A stretch of 5,887 nucleotides of DNA, from assembly GCA_019637645.1 (NCBI GenBank), contig JAHBVH010000146.1, positions 1 to 5,887 of the forward strand, given 5' to 3'. A model generated the notes under the pieces. That model searched no databases. It had not been told where the DNA came from and saw nothing but the letters and a program-made list of their open reading frames with translations. Of this stretch, positions 4,904 through 5,887 are shown piece by piece (the first letter of the stretch is position 1; each line of letters opens with the position of its first letter). The translations under genes and the position numbers were made by a program. Origin of the DNA: Caldilineaceae bacterium. GTDB lineage: Bacteria; Chloroflexota; Anaerolineae; Caldilineales; Caldilineaceae.

Positions 4904-5833
4904 TTAGCCCAGCACGCTGATGAGCTGCGTGCGTTCGGCTTCTGACAAAAATTGCGTACCAGCCGCGGCATTCATTGCTGCTTGGGCGGGTGACTTGGCC
5001 CCAGGAATGGCGACCGCGACGGCAGGGTGGGAGATGGTATAGCGTAGCGCCGTGGTGATCATGGCCGCTCCTGGGCTAACAAGCGTTTTGAGTCGATCCA
5101 CTTGCGCAACTTGGCTCAAAAATTGCTGGCGTGCTTCCCCCGCGTCATTCCAGCCTGCGCGGACGGTGTCGGTAAAGACCGCGTTCGCATCATAGCGGCC
5201 AGAGAGAACCCCCTTGGCCAGCGGACCGCGTACCATCACGCCGATGTTATGGGCTTGACAGTAAGGTAGAAAATCGGCTTCGGGGGCGCGATTGAGCAAG
5301 GAATAATCAACCTGGACAACACTACAAGTGCCATTCACATTAAACCGTTTGAGCACGTCGAGGCTGTTGGTCGAAATACCATAGGCGCGAATGCTCCCCT
5401 CTTGGACTAACTGCTCAAAGCCTTCCAGATAAATGCTCGGCTCGGCGAGATTGGCTTCGTGGCAGAGGCTCACATCCAGATAGTCGGTGCGCAAACGCCC
5501 AAGCGAAGCATGAATGCAGAGCCGAACATGGTCGGGGTGCGTATAAGGAAGTGGCTGACCCCAACGGCGGGCCCAGTTCCCGACTTTGCTCACCAAATAC
5601 AATTGGTGGCGGCGCCCGGCCAAGGCGCGCCCCAGCCGTTGCTCGGAAAGGCCAAAGGGAATGCCATAGGCGTCGGCGGTGTCGATGAGATTCATCCCCG
5701 CTTGCAGCGCCGCGTGGATTGTGGCGTAGGCGGTCACATCGTCAATCTCACCCCATTGATTGCCAATGTTCCAGGTGCCTAAGCCGATGGCCGAAACCGA
5801 CCAGCCTGTTTTGCCAAATGGTTGATATTGCAT
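4904..5833 (-). CDS. Aldo/keto reductase family oxidoreductase
   Basis: This complete 309-aa TIM-barrel enzyme (PF00248) should reduce aldehydes or ketones with NADPH in the cytoplasm; the natural substrate cannot be read from sequence. Seen: an N-terminal FGKTGWSVSAIGLGTWNIG typical of the family, the catalytic tetrad Asp51 (LIDTADAYG), Tyr56, Lys83 (VSKVG) and His125 (LCHEAN), the strand RAYGIS at about 149-154, VQVDYSLLNR at 173-182, and the C-terminal cofactor loop AVAIPGAKSPAQA at about 273-285. The bacterial AKR group that includes Tas/YajO/YghZ-like enzymes is the closest style I recognise. The ATG at 5833 is supported by AGGAG 7 nt upstream, and length is normal for the family. A heptamer tandem repeat lies immediately upstream of the ribosome binding site, so the promoter must be inside or beyond it, outside this window. 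The next gene on the same strand starts 127 nt after the stop and has its own candidate promoter. Confidence 0.95.
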   Translation of the reverse strand: MQYQPFGKTGWSVSAIGLGTWNIGNQWGEIDDVTAYATIHAALQAGMNLIDTADAYGIPFGLSEQRLGRALAGRRHQLYLVSKVGNWARRWGQPLPYTHPDHVRLCIHASLGRLRTDYLDVSLCHEANLAEPSIYLEGFEQLVQEGSIRAYGISTNSLDVLKRFNVNGTCSVVQVDYSLLNRAPEADFLPYCQAHNIGVMVRGPLAKGVLSGRYDANAVFTDTVRAGWNDAGEARQQFLSQVAQVDRLKTLVSPGAAMITTALRYTISHPAVAVAIPGAKSPAQAAMNAAAGTQFLSEAERTQLISVLG

Positions 5834-5840
5834 GACGGTG

Positions 5841-5845
5841 CTCCT
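5841..5845 (-). promoter_or_regulatory. Ribosome binding site of the aldo/keto reductase
   Basis: The minus strand has AGGAG (within AAAAGGAG), a 7-nt spacer and ATG at 5833-5831. It lies four bases from the edge of the tandem repeat, so the repeat is probably part of the 5' leader or the promoter region. Confidence 0.75.
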
Positions 5846-5849
5846 TTTC

Positions 5850-5887
5850 TGTCATTGGTTCTTTGTCATTGGTCCTTTGTCATTGGT
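5850..5887. repeat. Degenerate heptamer tandem repeat upstream of the aldo/keto reductase, open at the right edge
   Basis: TGTCATTGGT occurs three times, at 5850-5859, 5864-5873 and 5878-5887, separated by TCTT and CCTT. The period is 14 bp, but each 14-mer splits into two related 7-mers: TGTCATT alternates with GGTTCTT or GGTCCTT, consensus KGTYMTT. At least five heptamers and part of a sixth are present, and the array reaches the window end. This resembles the short tandemly repeated repetitive (STRR) heptamers known from filamentous cyanobacterial genomes. Confidence 0.85.

Noticed and set aside
1..5887. CRISPR array, insertion sequence, tRNA/rRNA, or prophage content
   Set aside because: No spaced direct repeats, transposase, terminal inverted repeats, RNA-gene signatures or phage genes were seen. 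The Cas4-like nuclease has no cas neighbours in view, and a CRISPR role is not supported.

Overview
This window looks like chromosomal housekeeping sequence from a free-living bacterium with GC in the mid-50s (judged by eye). The gene set, the Fe-S type PD-(D/E)XK nuclease placed next to recJ, the FprA/adrenodoxin-reductase type flavoprotein and the style of the small membrane proteins all remind me most of filamentous Chloroflexota (class Chloroflexia). That assignment is an inference from remembered protein style, not from a search. No phage, transposase, CRISPR array, tRNA or rRNA is visible.

Layout. From 1 to 1543, on the minus strand, lies a two-gene nuclease operon: a Cas4/AddB-like PD-(D/E)XK protein followed 27 nt later by the 5' part of recJ, which runs off the left edge. 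Diverging from it at 1677-2321 (plus) is a cytoplasmic DsbA/FrnE-like thiol oxidoreductase. Two near-consensus sigma70-type promoters sit back to back between them with overlapping -35 boxes. The minus-strand promoter puts +1 on the A of the nuclease ATG, predicting a leaderless mRNA. The DsbA-like gene converges on an FprA-type ferredoxin-NADP reductase (2516-3964, minus), and a perfect 46-bp palindrome between them probably terminates both. Upstream of the reductase is a 243-nt non-coding gap with several GTTAG/CTAAC motifs. Next come two very small membrane proteins (67 and 94 aa, minus), one with a regular five-glycine zipper, and a complete aldo/keto reductase (4904-5833, minus). A degenerate heptamer tandem repeat fills the right edge, directly upstream of the aldo/keto reductase.

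How the genes fit together. The nuclease and RecJ plausibly share DNA end processing or repair. The DsbA-like protein, the FprA-type reductase and the aldo/keto reductase are all redox enzymes (thiol, FAD/NADPH and NADPH chemistry), but they have separate transcription signals and I see no pathway linking them. I found no clearly new multi-gene system. The most interesting items are the shared -35/leaderless promoter arrangement, the pair of tiny membrane proteins, the long perfect palindrome and the heptamer repeat.
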